Assembly (NCBI RefSeq): GCF_900240385.1
Contig: NZ_OEQH01000001.1
Location: forward strand, 682,001 to 746,000
Source: Clostridium minihomine
Lineage (GTDB): Bacteria; Bacillota; Clostridia; Oscillospirales; Acutalibacteraceae
Direction: 5' to 3'
Length of the DNA stretch: 64,000 nt
The position numbers and the translations under genes are program-made. Positions 50,688 through 60,207 of the stretch are shown here, one piece after another. A model generated the notes under the pieces. It was not told where the DNA came from and did not search any database. It saw only the letters and a list, made by a program, of their open reading frames with translations. The number at the start of each line of letters is the position of its first letter. The stretch's first letter is position 1.

Positions 50688-50987
50688 ATGATGATATTAC
50701 CAATACAACCGATTGAATCAATTGAAGCATTAAATCAGAAAAATATTGTATCTGCTGATAAGGCGCAGCTGCCTTTTCAATCTTTTTTTCAGGATGCAAT
50801 TAATAATGTAAAAGAAACCGATCACGCGGTACAAGAAGAAGTCTATAAGCTTGCCACGGGTCAGTCTGATGACTTACATAATATTACCATCGCGTCACAA
50901 AAAGCGACTATGTCAGTTCAGCTGTTGGTTCAGCTTCGCAATAAGGCGCTTGACGCCTATAACGAAGTTATGAGGATGAATGTTTAG
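50688..50987 (+). CDS. fliE: flagellar hook-basal body complex protein FliE
   Basis: 99 residues; FQSFFQDAINNVKETDHAVQ and HNITIASQKATMSVQLLVQL followed by RNKALDAYNEVMRMNV mark FliE, which links the MS ring to the rod. Six bases after flgC. Confidence 0.96.
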   Translation: MMILPIQPIESIEALNQKNIVSADKAQLPFQSFFQDAINNVKETDHAVQEEVYKLATGQSDDLHNITIASQKATMSVQLLVQLRNKALDAYNEVMRMNV

Positions 50988-51053
50988 TATTCCTGATGTT
51001 GACATTACTTTAATACTACATTTATTTTGGAAAGGCGTCTGGCAGGGTGCACA

Positions 51054-52748
51054 ATGAGTGAACAACTGAAGAAATATGTAGAACCAGTAAAAACGTTTTG
51101 GGTAAATTTAACCAAAAATAAAAAAATAGCTTTAATAGGCGGTTTCGCGGGAATTGTGCTAATAGCTGTATTGGCCGCGTATTTATTAAATCGTCAGCCT
51201 TTTGTGATACTTTATCCCGGGATGGAACAGCAGGAAGCGGTTGAAGTAATGACCGAGCTAAAGGGCCGGGGTGTGGAATACAAAGAAAACAGCGGAACTA
51301 TTATGGTTCCCAAGAATCAGGAAAATGCGCTGCGGATGGATTTGGCGAATATGGGATATCCCAAAACCGCCCCCAATTATGATTTCTTTACAACCAATAC
51401 AGATGTAATGACCACAGACTATGAGAAGAAAACCATTGAAAAGTACCAGCTCAATCAAAGGCTGGAAGCGGTTATTAAAACACTGGAAGGTGTAAAAAAT
51501 TCGAACGTTACCATTAGTATTCCCGAACAGAACAGCTATGCTTGGGATGACAATGCGGCGTCCACTACGGCTTCTGTGGCTGTGACCATGTATAATGGAA
51601 AGTCCCTTCAGCCCAAACAGGTCAACGGAATTAAACAGCTGGTTTCAAAAAGTGTTCCCAATCTTTTGACTGAAAATGTTGCGGTTGTGGATACGGCCAC
51701 CGGTGAGGAACTAAGTTCCGACAATGGCGGAGATGGAAATCAGGTTGACATTTCGCAGTTTAAGCGAACCATTGAAAAGGCATATGAAAATGATGTGGCA
51801 ACCAGTGTGCTGAAAGTGTTAGCTCCCGTTTTTGGTGCGAACAATGTGGGGGTTACGGCTAAAAGTGTGGTGGATGTAGATAAAAAAATCCAGGAAATCG
51901 TCACCTATCAGCCTTCTTCTGAAAATGGGAATACCGGTGTTGTCAGTGAGTCCTCTCAAGTTCAGGAACAGGAACGGGCGGGCGGCACAACAGGCGGTAC
52001 AGCCGGGGAAGAGGCAAATGCAGACGTTACTACATATCCTGGGGTAAAAGTAGACGGCAACACCATTTATGCCAAGGACGAGCAGTCTTATAAATATTTG
52101 GTCAGTCAGGTCAAACAGCAGATTCAAGGGGATGCGGCCAGCATCAAAGATATGACCATTTCGGTGGTTATCAATCAGGAAATGATGAACGATAACCAGC
52201 GCACTCAAATTGCCTCTTTGGTAGCGCATGCTGCCGCGGTGGACGCCTCTAAGGTAGTCGTGTATAACGCGGTGTTTGCAGAGCCAGCCACTACAGAAAC
52301 GGCCTCTCCTGGCCTTATCGGCAAAGAAATGGCCCGCATTCTGACTTATGTGGGAATCGGTGCGGCGGTTCTGCTGCTGTTAACTATGATTGCTCTGATT
52401 GCTGTGAAATCCAGGAAGAAGCGTATGGTTACGGCCGAAGGCACCGAATTGGAAGTGCCCGAGGATTTCTATGAGCTGACTCCTGTTGGCGAGCAAGGGG
52501 AGATTTCGGAGGAACCAGAGGAAGAGGGGAGTCCGGAAGATTTGGCGAAAGAAGAAGCGAAACAGGCTGCCGAAGAAGCTTTGCGCAATAAAAAAGAAGC
52601 TTTGGAGGCTCTGGAAAAATCCAGAGAAATGCAGACTGGCAAAGAACAAATTCTGCGTGGCAAACTGAAGGATTTCGCCGCTCAGAATCCTGAAATTGCG
52701 GCACAATTGATCCGAACTTGGTTAAGGGGTGATGATTTTAATGCCTGA
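51054..52748 (+). CDS. fliF: flagellar MS-ring protein FliF
   Basis: 564 residues from ATG 51054. Transmembrane helix 1 (about 25-46), YscJ/FliF ring-building domains (RQPFVILYPGMEQQEAVEV; NQRLEAVIKTLEGVKNSNVT), a periplasm-side loop rich in Gly/Glu (about 310-345), transmembrane helix 2 (about 435-455) and a cytoplasmic tail ending NPEIAAQLIRTWLRGDDF, which binds FliG. The C-terminal linker has a marked Glu/Ala/Lys stretch (about 485-535). Start of the next gene overlaps its end. Confidence 0.96.
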   Translation: MSEQLKKYVEPVKTFWVNLTKNKKIALIGGFAGIVLIAVLAAYLLNRQPFVILYPGMEQQEAVEVMTELKGRGVEYKENSGTIMVPKNQENALRMDLANMGYPKTAPNYDFFTTNTDVMTTDYEKKTIEKYQLNQRLEAVIKTLEGVKNSNVTISIPEQNSYAWDDNAASTTASVAVTMYNGKSLQPKQVNGIKQLVSKSVPNLLTENVAVVDTATGEELSSDNGGDGNQVDISQFKRTIEKAYENDVATSVLKVLAPVFGANNVGVTAKSVVDVDKKIQEIVTYQPSSENGNTGVVSESSQVQEQERAGGTTGGTAGEEANADVTTYPGVKVDGNTIYAKDEQSYKYLVSQVKQQIQGDAASIKDMTISVVINQEMMNDNQRTQIASLVAHAAAVDASKVVVYNAVFAEPATTETASPGLIGKEMARILTYVGIGAAVLLLLTMIALIAVKSRKKRMVTAEGTELEVPEDFYELTPVGEQGEISEEPEEEGSPEDLAKEEAKQAAEEALRNKKEALEALEKSREMQTGKEQILRGKLKDFAAQNPEIAAQLIRTWLRGDDFNA

Positions 52749-53748
52749 TGCAACAATTAATGGCCCACAAAAGGCTGCCTCTGTAATCGTGGCACTGGGT
52801 GCGGAAAATGCCTCTAAAATCTATAAATACCTCAAAGAAGATGAAGTGGAACAGCTTACTTTTGAGATTGCCAGGCTAGAGCAAATGCCGGCACAGGAAG
52901 TGGAAGATACCCTGGATAATTTCTATCAGGTTTGCCTGACTCAAAAAGTAATTACCGAAGGCGGCGTGGAATACGCACGCAATGTTCTGGAAAAGGCTTA
53001 TGGGCCGCAAATGGCCACCACTTTGCTGGACAGGGTAACACGTTCGCTTCAAACAAAAGTGTTTGAGTTTATTCGCAAAGCGGATTATAAGAATATCATT
53101 GCAATTATTCAGAATGAACATCCTCAAACCATTGCCATGATTCTTTCTTATACCAGGGCCGATCAAGCAGCCAGCGTCATTGGGGAACTGCCCAAAGACA
53201 TCCGGCTGGAAGTGGTGGAGCGAATTGCTACCATGGATCGGACGTCGCCTGAGGTTGTCAAAATTGTGGAACAGAACTTGGAAAAGAAGTTCTCTTCTTT
53301 GATGTCTTTGGACTTCACCGAAATTGGTGGCGTCAACTATATTGCCGATATCATGAACAATATGGACAGAGCCAACGAAAAATATATATTCGATGAACTT
53401 ACCCGTAAGGATGCGGCTTTGTGCGAAGAAATTCGCAAGCGGATGTTCGTTTTCGAGGATATTACTGCTTTGGACGATATGTCGATTCAGCGGTTCCTGC
53501 GCGAAGTGGATTCCAAAGATTTGGTGTTCGCGCTCAAGGGAGCCAACAAAGAAGTGGCCGAAGTTATCTTCAAGAATATGTCTACTCGTTCCAGCGAAAG
53601 CGTTCGTTCCGATCTGGAATACACACACAACGTCAGACTGCGTGACGTGGAAGAGGCTCAGCAGCGCATTGTTGGCATTATCCGCCGTTTGGAAAGTGAG
53701 GGCGAGCTCGTCATCATGAAGGGCGGAAAGGATGAGTTCATTGCCTAA
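52741..53748 (+). CDS. fliG: flagellar motor switch protein FliG
   Basis: 335 residues from ATG 52741; the GTG at 52729 lies in its ribosome site AAGGGGTGATG. N-terminal GPQKAASVIVALGAENASKI, middle NEHPQTIAMILSYTRADQAA, C-terminal torque helix region (FVFEDITALDDMSIQRFLRE; LVFALKGANKEVAEVIFKNM). Forms the C ring on FliF and meets the stator. Overlaps fliF. Confidence 0.97.
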   Translation: MPDATINGPQKAASVIVALGAENASKIYKYLKEDEVEQLTFEIARLEQMPAQEVEDTLDNFYQVCLTQKVITEGGVEYARNVLEKAYGPQMATTLLDRVTRSLQTKVFEFIRKADYKNIIAIIQNEHPQTIAMILSYTRADQAASVIGELPKDIRLEVVERIATMDRTSPEVVKIVEQNLEKKFSSLMSLDFTEIGGVNYIADIMNNMDRANEKYIFDELTRKDAALCEEIRKRMFVFEDITALDDMSIQRFLREVDSKDLVFALKGANKEVAEVIFKNMSTRSSESVRSDLEYTHNVRLRDVEEAQQRIVGIIRRLESEGELVIMKGGKDEFIA

Positions 53749-54553
53749 CATTATTAAGGCTTCGCAATATACCAATGTAACACACCAGAGCGCCAGCCTT
53801 TCTGAACTGGCCGTAAAACCGCGGCAGGATGCGAAGACGGCTGCCCCTGTAACGCTTGAGTCTGCAGAGGGACAGCGGGATGTGATTTTACAAGAGGCCT
53901 TAGAGCAGGCTAAAAATATTGTGGAAAATGCCCGCAGCTACACCATGAATCAGATGCGGGAATCGGCTGCCCAAATGAACGAAGAGGCGGCTCGGCTCAA
54001 GATTGTCAGCTATGAAGAGGGCTTTTCCAAAGGAATGAAAGAAGGAAGAGAGCAGGGCCTTCAAGAGGGACATGCTCAGGGTTATCAGGAAGGCTATGAG
54101 GAAGGTCAGGCTCTTGCCATTCGGCAAATGCAGGAACAGCGAGAAAAAATGCAGCAGGAATTCCGCCTCCTCATAGAAGAGCTGACTCAGAGCAAACAGA
54201 AGATTTTAGAACAGTTTCAAGAGGGAATTGAAATACTTTCTATTGAGATTGCGAAGAAAATTCTGAACCGGGAAATCAGTGAGGGAACTGCAGTTCCCTC
54301 CATTGTGTCAAGTGTGCTGGAAGCATATCGAGATCAGGAATGGGCACAGATTCATGTTTCGGAAAAGAATGCAGAGCTTCTTTTAGAAGATTCTGTGCTG
54401 ATGGAAAAATTGCAGTTGGTTTCGAAAAACCTGAGGATTGTTCCTTGTGCGGACATGACAGACGGCGACTGCAAAATTGATCTTCCGGATCGTATGCTGG
54501 ATGCTGGGGTTGACACACAAATAAAAGAGATTGGTTACGAATTGCATTTGTAA
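53732..54553 (+). CDS. fliH: flagellar export regulator FliH
   Basis: 273 residues. A long coiled-coil region with a Gly-every-four pattern (EGFSKGMKEGREQGLQEGHA, GYQEGYEEGQ) typical of FliH, then the C-terminal FliI-binding domain (ILSIEIAKKILNREISEG; CADMTDGDCKIDLPDRMLDA). FliH holds the FliI ATPase at the export gate. Its first codons overlap fliG. Confidence 0.95.
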   Translation: MSSLPNIIKASQYTNVTHQSASLSELAVKPRQDAKTAAPVTLESAEGQRDVILQEALEQAKNIVENARSYTMNQMRESAAQMNEEAARLKIVSYEEGFSKGMKEGREQGLQEGHAQGYQEGYEEGQALAIRQMQEQREKMQQEFRLLIEELTQSKQKILEQFQEGIEILSIEIAKKILNREISEGTAVPSIVSSVLEAYRDQEWAQIHVSEKNAELLLEDSVLMEKLQLVSKNLRIVPCADMTDGDCKIDLPDRMLDAGVDTQIKEIGYELHL

Positions 54554-54582
54554 AGAAGTACCATAGAAAACGGAGGGCGGAT

Positions 54583-55881
54583 ATGACGCTGGAAAGCAGG
54601 CTGGAACAACTGGCATCCATGAATTCCGTAGTGTTAAAGGGAAAAGTCGTTAATATTGTCGGGATGATGATAGAAGCTGCGGGCCTGACCTCCAATATCG
54701 GTGATATCTGCATGATTGACGGCGCTGAGAACACAGAACCCATTATGTCAGAGGTCATCGGGTTTAAAAACGGAAACATTCTGTTGGTGGCTTACGGTGA
54801 TATCAAAGGTGTGGGGCTGGGAAGTCTGGTTCGGTCTACCGGAAGAAAGCTTTGGGTTTCTGTGGGGGATTTTTTAATTGGAAGAACCATAGATGCCACT
54901 GGAAAGCCCATTGACGGAAAAGGAAGTTTGCCTGAGGGCGAACATTATGGGGTGGATTCCACTTACATCAATCCGCTGGAGCGGCCCCGAATCAGCGAAC
55001 AGCTGACATTTGGCATTAAGGCCATTGACGGGATGCTGACCATCGGCAAAGGGCAGAGAATGGGAATCTTTGCCGGAAGCGGCGTCGGCAAAAGTACCCT
55101 GATGGGCATGATTGCCCGAAATGTTACTGCCGATGTGAATGTAATTGCATTGGTGGGGGAGCGTGGCCGTGAAGTTGCCGAGTTTATGGAAAAGGACTTG
55201 GGGCCGGAAGGTTTGGCCCGTTCTGTTTTGGTGGTGGCTACTTCGGATCAGCCGGCTATGTATCGAATGAAATGTGCCATGGTAGCCACGGCCATCGCGG
55301 AATATTTTAAGGATCAGGGCAAGGATGTCCTTCTGATGATGGATTCTTTGACCCGCTTTGCCATGGCTCACCGGGAAATCGGCTTGGCTGCCGGGGAACC
55401 CCCAATTGCCCGCGGCTACACGCCCAGCATTTACGCAGAACTGCCAAAGCTGCTGGAGCGCAGCGGGAATTTTCGCAAGGGCTCTATTACGGGAATTTAT
55501 ACGGTTTTGGTGGAAGGCGACGATACCAACGAGCCGATTTCCGATACGGTTCGCGGAATTATTGACGGGCATATTGTGCTGAGCCGCGCTTTGGCTCACA
55601 AAAATCATTATCCCGCTATTGATGTGAATGCGAGCATTTCTCGTCTTATGAACGATATTGTGCCGGAAGATCACAAAGTGGCATCCGGGAAAATCAGGGA
55701 CTGGCTTTCTGTTTACCGCCAGAATGAAGATTTGATTTCCATTGGCGCCTATAAGCCGGGGCTGAATCATCGCTTGGACGATGCGGTAAAAAAAATAGAT
55801 ACGGTAAATCAGTTTTTATGCCAACGGGTAAATGAGAGTTTCTCTTTTGAAGAAACCGTTGAATTGATGAAAGAGATGTAA
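54583..55881 (+). CDS. fliI: flagellar export ATPase FliI
   Basis: 432 residues. Walker A AGSGVGKSTLMG near 163-174, Walker B VLLMMDSLTRFAMAHREIGL near 248, ARG finger region ERSGNFRKGSITGIYTVL, and the N-terminal beta-barrel. Related to F1-ATPase beta subunits; energises export and unfolding of substrates. ATG with GGAGGGCGG upstream. Confidence 0.97.
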   Translation: MTLESRLEQLASMNSVVLKGKVVNIVGMMIEAAGLTSNIGDICMIDGAENTEPIMSEVIGFKNGNILLVAYGDIKGVGLGSLVRSTGRKLWVSVGDFLIGRTIDATGKPIDGKGSLPEGEHYGVDSTYINPLERPRISEQLTFGIKAIDGMLTIGKGQRMGIFAGSGVGKSTLMGMIARNVTADVNVIALVGERGREVAEFMEKDLGPEGLARSVLVVATSDQPAMYRMKCAMVATAIAEYFKDQGKDVLLMMDSLTRFAMAHREIGLAAGEPPIARGYTPSIYAELPKLLERSGNFRKGSITGIYTVLVEGDDTNEPISDTVRGIIDGHIVLSRALAHKNHYPAIDVNASISRLMNDIVPEDHKVASGKIRDWLSVYRQNEDLISIGAYKPGLNHRLDDAVKKIDTVNQFLCQRVNESFSFEETVELMKEM

Positions 55882-55886
55882 AAGCC

Positions 55887-56327
55887 ATGAAAAAATTCGC
55901 ATTTACGTTGGAGAAAGTTCTGAGCTTTCATGAGCAGGAACTGGATGTGAAAAAACAGGAACTGTCTGTCTTGCAGGCCAGTCTGAAGAGCTTGGATAAA
56001 GAGATTCAGCGCCTGAAGCTGGAACTCATCAAATCCAGTCAGGAAATGTCCCGCTCTATGACTACGGGCCTTGCTGCCAGTGACATTGTGGTATACCAGA
56101 CCTATTTTCGCTCTTTGGAACAGAAGATTAAACTGCTGACTCAGCAGCGTTCCGAAATGATGAAGAAAGTAGAAGAAAAAAAAGATAGCGTCATTCAGAC
56201 CAATCAGGATATTTCCGGTTTGGAAAAACTAAGGGAGAAACAATTCCAGGTGTATCAGGCCAGCTGCCGCAAACAGCAGGAACTGGAAATCGAGGAGTTT
56301 GTGTCGAAAGGAATTCAGGTTTCTTGA
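55887..56327 (+). CDS. fliJ: flagellar export chaperone FliJ
   Basis: 146 residues, almost wholly coiled coil (FTLEKVLSFHEQELDVKKQE; LEKLREKQFQVYQASCRKQQ). Position after fliI and the antiparallel coiled-coil pattern identify FliJ, the stalk-like activator of FliI. Confidence 0.93.
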   Translation: MKKFAFTLEKVLSFHEQELDVKKQELSVLQASLKSLDKEIQRLKLELIKSSQEMSRSMTTGLAASDIVVYQTYFRSLEQKIKLLTQQRSEMMKKVEEKKDSVIQTNQDISGLEKLREKQFQVYQASCRKQQELEIEEFVSKGIQVS

Positions 56328-56379
56328 TTTGGTTTGAAGTTTATTTTGATAGAACTAATTTTGAAAGGAGGTGAAATAG

Positions 56380-57633
56380 ATGATACAGCAAGTAAGCGTA
56401 CAACGCCTTGATTTACTTCAGGCTCCTTCTCAGCCGGCGCAAAAATCTGAGGATACCAGTTTTGAAACAGCGCTTCAAAAAGCACAGACTTCTTTTAAAG
56501 AGAAGGATGGCAAAGAGCAAAGTCAAAACAATGAACCGCTTTTGGACACCGCATCCCAAATTCCGGACGATACTCTTCTCTCTGCCGCACTTTGGATCAA
56601 TCCCGCACTTTTTGCGGTTCCGCAGGAAGTGACGATGGTCAGCACAGAGGATGGTTCCGGTTTGGCAATGATTATGCCGGTAAAAGATTCGGCGGTGCAG
56701 GCAGGCAACGGCCTGTTACAAAATACGGAGTCCCCAGTTACAGTTCCTTCTCAGTTCTCAGCCGTTTCGTTGGAAGAAGCAGTGACTGCACCGGTTTTTG
56801 TACCGGAACAGCAGCAGACACAGCAAAATGCTTTGACCTTAGAACCGTTAGGCGTGAAGCCGATGGGACAAGATGAACTGCAGAGCAGTGAAGTGTCGGT
56901 TTCTGCCAAACGGCAGGGCACCGAGGTTTTGCAGCCGAGTTCTGACGCGCCGGTTTCTGCTGACAAGGGAACTCAGGCAGATGGTAAAACACAGACCATG
57001 GATTCCAAAACAGAAGCCATGCCTATGAATTCTATCCCAACGGTTTCAGCAGCTTCGCAAGGGCAGCAAAGCGGTGAAAAGAGTTTCGCACAAAGCCAGA
57101 ATACATCTGAGAGCAGTTCTGCCGGAAAAGAAACAAACGCAGAAACACAACCCACGGTAACTTTGCCGGTTTGGCAGCATAATTTGGCTTCTGCCGTTTC
57201 TCGGGCCCAAACCACTTCTCATGTTTCCAGCGGCACCGTTTCTCACTTGACCCAGCAGCTCGCGAAAAATTACCGTGCCGGAATCAATCAGTTCCAAATG
57301 GAATTGTTCCCGCATAATTTGGGGAAAGTGTCCGTTTCTATGAAAGTGGAGCAGGGACTTTTGGTGGTGGATATTTTAGCTGACAGCCCCAGAACACAAA
57401 GCCTTTTGGCTTCTGGTTCCAGCGAAATTCGCTCCCTTTTGGAATCTGCCGTGGGCCAGCCGGTTCAAATCGCTCAAACGGCTCAAGAAGCTCCTCAATA
57501 TTATGAGGGACAGGGAAATCAATCCGAAGAGCAAGGACAAGCCGAGCAGCAGGAACAGCGGCAAAATCCGGAAACCACAGAAGATTTCCTCACTGTTTTG
57601 AACCAGCTGAAACAACAAAATAATATCCTTTGA
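56380..57633 (+). CDS. fliK: flagellar hook-length control protein FliK
   Basis: 417 residues. Low-complexity Gln/Ser/Thr-rich N-terminal two thirds (the molecular ruler) and a C-terminal Flg_hook domain (about 295-370: QMELFPHNLGKVSVSMKVEQ, LLVVDILADSPRTQSLLASG). It ends in a Gln-rich tail. ATG follows AAAGGAGGTG. The ylxF gene that lies between fliJ and fliK in B. subtilis is missing. Confidence 0.95.
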   Translation: MIQQVSVQRLDLLQAPSQPAQKSEDTSFETALQKAQTSFKEKDGKEQSQNNEPLLDTASQIPDDTLLSAALWINPALFAVPQEVTMVSTEDGSGLAMIMPVKDSAVQAGNGLLQNTESPVTVPSQFSAVSLEEAVTAPVFVPEQQQTQQNALTLEPLGVKPMGQDELQSSEVSVSAKRQGTEVLQPSSDAPVSADKGTQADGKTQTMDSKTEAMPMNSIPTVSAASQGQQSGEKSFAQSQNTSESSSAGKETNAETQPTVTLPVWQHNLASAVSRAQTTSHVSSGTVSHLTQQLAKNYRAGINQFQMELFPHNLGKVSVSMKVEQGLLVVDILADSPRTQSLLASGSSEIRSLLESAVGQPVQIAQTAQEAPQYYEGQGNQSEEQGQAEQQEQRQNPETTEDFLTVLNQLKQQNNIL

Positions 57634-57649
57634 CACAGGAGGTGTCCCT

Positions 57650-58351
57650 TTGGATGTCAGTCAGATCAATAGTTATAACACTGCGGCCAGCAAAAGCACA
57701 GCAAAAAGCAGTTCCAATTCGGCTTCATCGCTGAGCATCGATCAGTTTTTAAGTTTATTGGCGGCCCAGCTTTCCAATCAGGATGTTATGAATCCCACTC
57801 AGGACACGGAATTTATCACTCAAATGGCGCAATTTACGTCCTTGCAGGCATTGGAAAATTTGAATCAATATGCCTCGTATCAGTACGGCAGTTCGCTAAT
57901 TGGGAAAAAGGTAAGCGTTGCGGCCTATGATAATACGGGAAAATACATTGAAGATGTGGGCATCGTTACCCGATCGGATTTTTCCCGGGGCGACACAACA
58001 GTTATGGTAAACGGCAGAAATTATGGCGTTTCCAACATCATGGAAATTGTCAATGATGCCAGTTATGCGTCTTATCAGTTTGCCTCTTCTTTAGTTGGCA
58101 AAGCGGTACAGGTTAGCGGATATGATAAGGATGGAAAAGTGGTGGAAAGCACAGGAATTGTTTCATCCTGCAATTTTACATCCGGCGAAGCCATGATTGT
58201 GGTGGACGATCAAAACTATACGTTGTCTGCGGTTCGCAAGGTACTGTCGGAAATACCGCCTGAAACCCCTGCTCCAGAAACTCCGGAACCGGAAACACCC
58301 GGAACAGATCCGGAACAACCGGGCACTGAAACTGTCGAACCCAACGGCTGA
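57650..58351 (+). CDS. flgD: flagellar hook capping protein FlgD
   Basis: 233 residues, TTG start after GGAGGTG. The N-terminal FlgD core (SIDQFLSLLAAQLSNQDVMN, FITQMAQFTSLQALENL) is followed by two similar 65-residue SH3-like repeats (SSLIGKKVSVAAYDNTGKYI and SSLVGKAVQVSGYDKDGKVV) and a Pro/Glu-rich tail. It caps the growing hook. The duplicated Tudor/SH3-like domain is a clear internal repeat. Confidence 0.95.
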   Translation: MDVSQINSYNTAASKSTAKSSSNSASSLSIDQFLSLLAAQLSNQDVMNPTQDTEFITQMAQFTSLQALENLNQYASYQYGSSLIGKKVSVAAYDNTGKYIEDVGIVTRSDFSRGDTTVMVNGRNYGVSNIMEIVNDASYASYQFASSLVGKAVQVSGYDKDGKVVESTGIVSSCNFTSGEAMIVVDDQNYTLSAVRKVLSEIPPETPAPETPEPETPGTDPEQPGTETVEPNG

Positions 58352-58355
58352 GCTG

Positions 58356-58375
58356 CTTTTTGAACCTTCAAAAAG
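58356..58375 (+). promoter_or_regulatory. hairpin abutting the ribosome site of the TIGR02530 gene
   Basis: CTTTTTGAA-CC-TTCAAAAAG; its last bases are the first bases of the AAGGAG ribosome site (58373-58378), so folding could limit translation. Confidence 0.55.
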
Positions 58376-58384
58376 GAGTCCCTT

Positions 58385-58789
58385 ATGGAAGATTTACAAT
58401 TCAAAAAGAACTATTCTGCTTTGATTCACCCCGGATATGGCGTCGGAACTACGATGCCCCAGGTGCAAAAAAAGCAGGAAAACCAAGAAAACAGCGAATT
58501 TGCCCAGCTATTGCGGCAGTCGCTGGCGCAGAACACCAAGCTGAATTTTTCTAAACATGCGATTCAGCGAATGGAATCCCGTTCCATTTCTCTTTCCCCC
58601 GAACTGGTAACGCAAATCAGCGGCGCGGTGGAACAGGCCAGAGCCAAGGGCGTTCGTGATGCTTTGATTCTGGACGGAACAACCGCATTTATCGTGAATG
58701 TTCCCAGCAGCACCGTGGTTACGACCATGAACGGTGGGGAAATGACAGGAAATGTATTTACCAATATTGACGGAGCCGTTATACTGTAG
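58385..58789 (+). CDS. TIGR02530 family flagellar operon protein
   Basis: 134 residues. The conserved part (LNFSKHAIQRMESRSISLSP, then KGVRDALILDGTTAFIVNVP and TVVTTMNGGEMTGNVFTNID) is the flagellar-operon protein found between flgD and flgE in Firmicutes. Its biochemical role is unknown; it may assist hook assembly. ATG with AAGGAG, preceded by a hairpin that borders the ribosome site. Confidence 0.92.
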   Translation: MEDLQFKKNYSALIHPGYGVGTTMPQVQKKQENQENSEFAQLLRQSLAQNTKLNFSKHAIQRMESRSISLSPELVTQISGAVEQARAKGVRDALILDGTTAFIVNVPSSTVVTTMNGGEMTGNVFTNIDGAVIL

Positions 58790-58812
58790 CTGGACCTCTT
58801 AAAGGAAGTTAC

Positions 58813-58838
58813 CGGGCTTTGACTGACAGAGAAGCCCG
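58813..58838 (+). promoter_or_regulatory. intercistronic hairpin before flgE
   Basis: CGGGCTT / AAGCCCG stem with 12-base loop, 37 bases before flgE; no T run. Possible mRNA stabiliser or processing stem. Confidence 0.5.
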
Positions 58839-58874
58839 ACGGCCCCAAATGACAAAAAGGAGAGGTTATTTTCT

Positions 58875-60131
58875 ATGCTTAGATCATTGTTTTCTGGCGT
58901 AACCGGTCTGAAATCCCATCAGACCAAAATGGACGTTATCGGCAACAATATCGCTAACGTGAATACTTATGGTTATAAATCCTCCCGCACAACCTTTCGT
59001 GATGTTTATTATCAGACTATTTCTGCTGCAACGGCAGCCACCGGCGATCGCGGCGGAAGCAACGCTTCCCAAATCGGTTACGGTACTTCTGTGGCTTCGA
59101 TTGATATGCTTAACAGCCGTACCGGCTTTGCGGCTACCGGACGTTCCATGGACCTTTACATCGATGGCGAAGGTTATTTCGTCATTCAGGACGGTGCCGG
59201 CAACGAGCGCCTGACTCAGGTGGGTACTTTCGGCTTTGACGGCGACGGCAACCTGACCGACGGCAACGGCAACTTTGTCTGCGGCTATTCGGTAAAAGAG
59301 CTGACCAGCACGGTTTCAGTCGGCGGCGCGAAAGTGGATTTTGGAACAAAAGCAGATGGCTCGAAAAACGGTGGAGGCTTTTTAGAAGGCTATACCGTTA
59401 AAGTTCAATATGTTACTACAACTCCTACAGATGTGGTAAAAGTAGATCATGATGATAAAGTGATAACGGTTGCTTTGGTTCAAGATACTTCTGTAACACC
59501 TGCCAAACTTCCCACCAAAGCAGATTTTCAGACTGCATTGCAAACATCTTCTTGGACGATTACGGGAACACTGCCCAAAGATGAATCTGGTGCTGAAATC
59601 GATTTTAATGCGACTGCTATTTTTGATAAAAGCAAGATTGCAGTTATTGGCAGTGATAACGATAAGACCAAAAATGATCTGGTCAAAGAAACCACTGGCA
59701 AAATTGCGGAAGAAGCAAAATTTGAGGGTGATGCAAAAGAACAGGCAAACGTTAAGAAAATTATTAATACCCATGGCGAAATGAAAAATATCGCTGTTGG
59801 TACCGACGGAACCATTACCGGTGAAGATATTAGCGGCAAAATTCAGATTATCGGCAGACTTGCCATTGCCAATGTTCCCAACCCCGATGCATTGCAGCAT
59901 GAGGGCAACTCATATTACAAAGCGGTTAACAACATGGGCGTGATTACCTATAGTGCCCCGGGTGCGGATAATACCGGCACTTTGAGAAGCGGCGGTTTGG
60001 AAATGTCCAACGTGGATTTGGCCAACGAATTTTCAGATATGATTATGACACAGAGAGGGTTCCAGGCCAACTCAAAAATTATTACCGTTAGTGATGAAAT
60101 GCTGGAAACACTCGTAAACCTGAAGAGATAA
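58875..60131 (+). CDS. flgE: flagellar hook protein FlgE
   Basis: 418 residues. LFSGVTGLKSHQTKMDVIGN, then NIANVNTYGYKSSRTTFRDV, and C-terminal GGLEMSNVDLANEFSDMIMT followed by QRGFQANSKIITVSDEM. The outer domain (about 150-330) is Lys/Asp/Thr-rich and variable. Forms the hook; needs FlgD and FliK. The gene is bracketed by hairpins at 58813-58838 and 60146-60180. Confidence 0.96.
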   Translation: MLRSLFSGVTGLKSHQTKMDVIGNNIANVNTYGYKSSRTTFRDVYYQTISAATAATGDRGGSNASQIGYGTSVASIDMLNSRTGFAATGRSMDLYIDGEGYFVIQDGAGNERLTQVGTFGFDGDGNLTDGNGNFVCGYSVKELTSTVSVGGAKVDFGTKADGSKNGGGFLEGYTVKVQYVTTTPTDVVKVDHDDKVITVALVQDTSVTPAKLPTKADFQTALQTSSWTITGTLPKDESGAEIDFNATAIFDKSKIAVIGSDNDKTKNDLVKETTGKIAEEAKFEGDAKEQANVKKIINTHGEMKNIAVGTDGTITGEDISGKIQIIGRLAIANVPNPDALQHEGNSYYKAVNNMGVITYSAPGADNTGTLRSGGLEMSNVDLANEFSDMIMTQRGFQANSKIITVSDEMLETLVNLKR

Positions 60132-60145
60132 CCAATAAGCATCCA

Positions 60146-60180
60146 CCGTTCCTGAACCGGAAGGGCCGGTTCGGGAACGG
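60146..60180 (+). promoter_or_regulatory. strong intercistronic hairpin between flgE and flbD
   Basis: CCGTTCCTGAACCGG / CCGGTTCGGGAACGG, 15 bp with one G-U pair and a 5-base loop; no T run, so a 3' stabiliser or partial attenuator for the hook message is more likely than a full terminator. Confidence 0.7.
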
Positions 60181-60207
60181 CGGTTCAATTCAAAGGGGAT
60201 GTGCGAT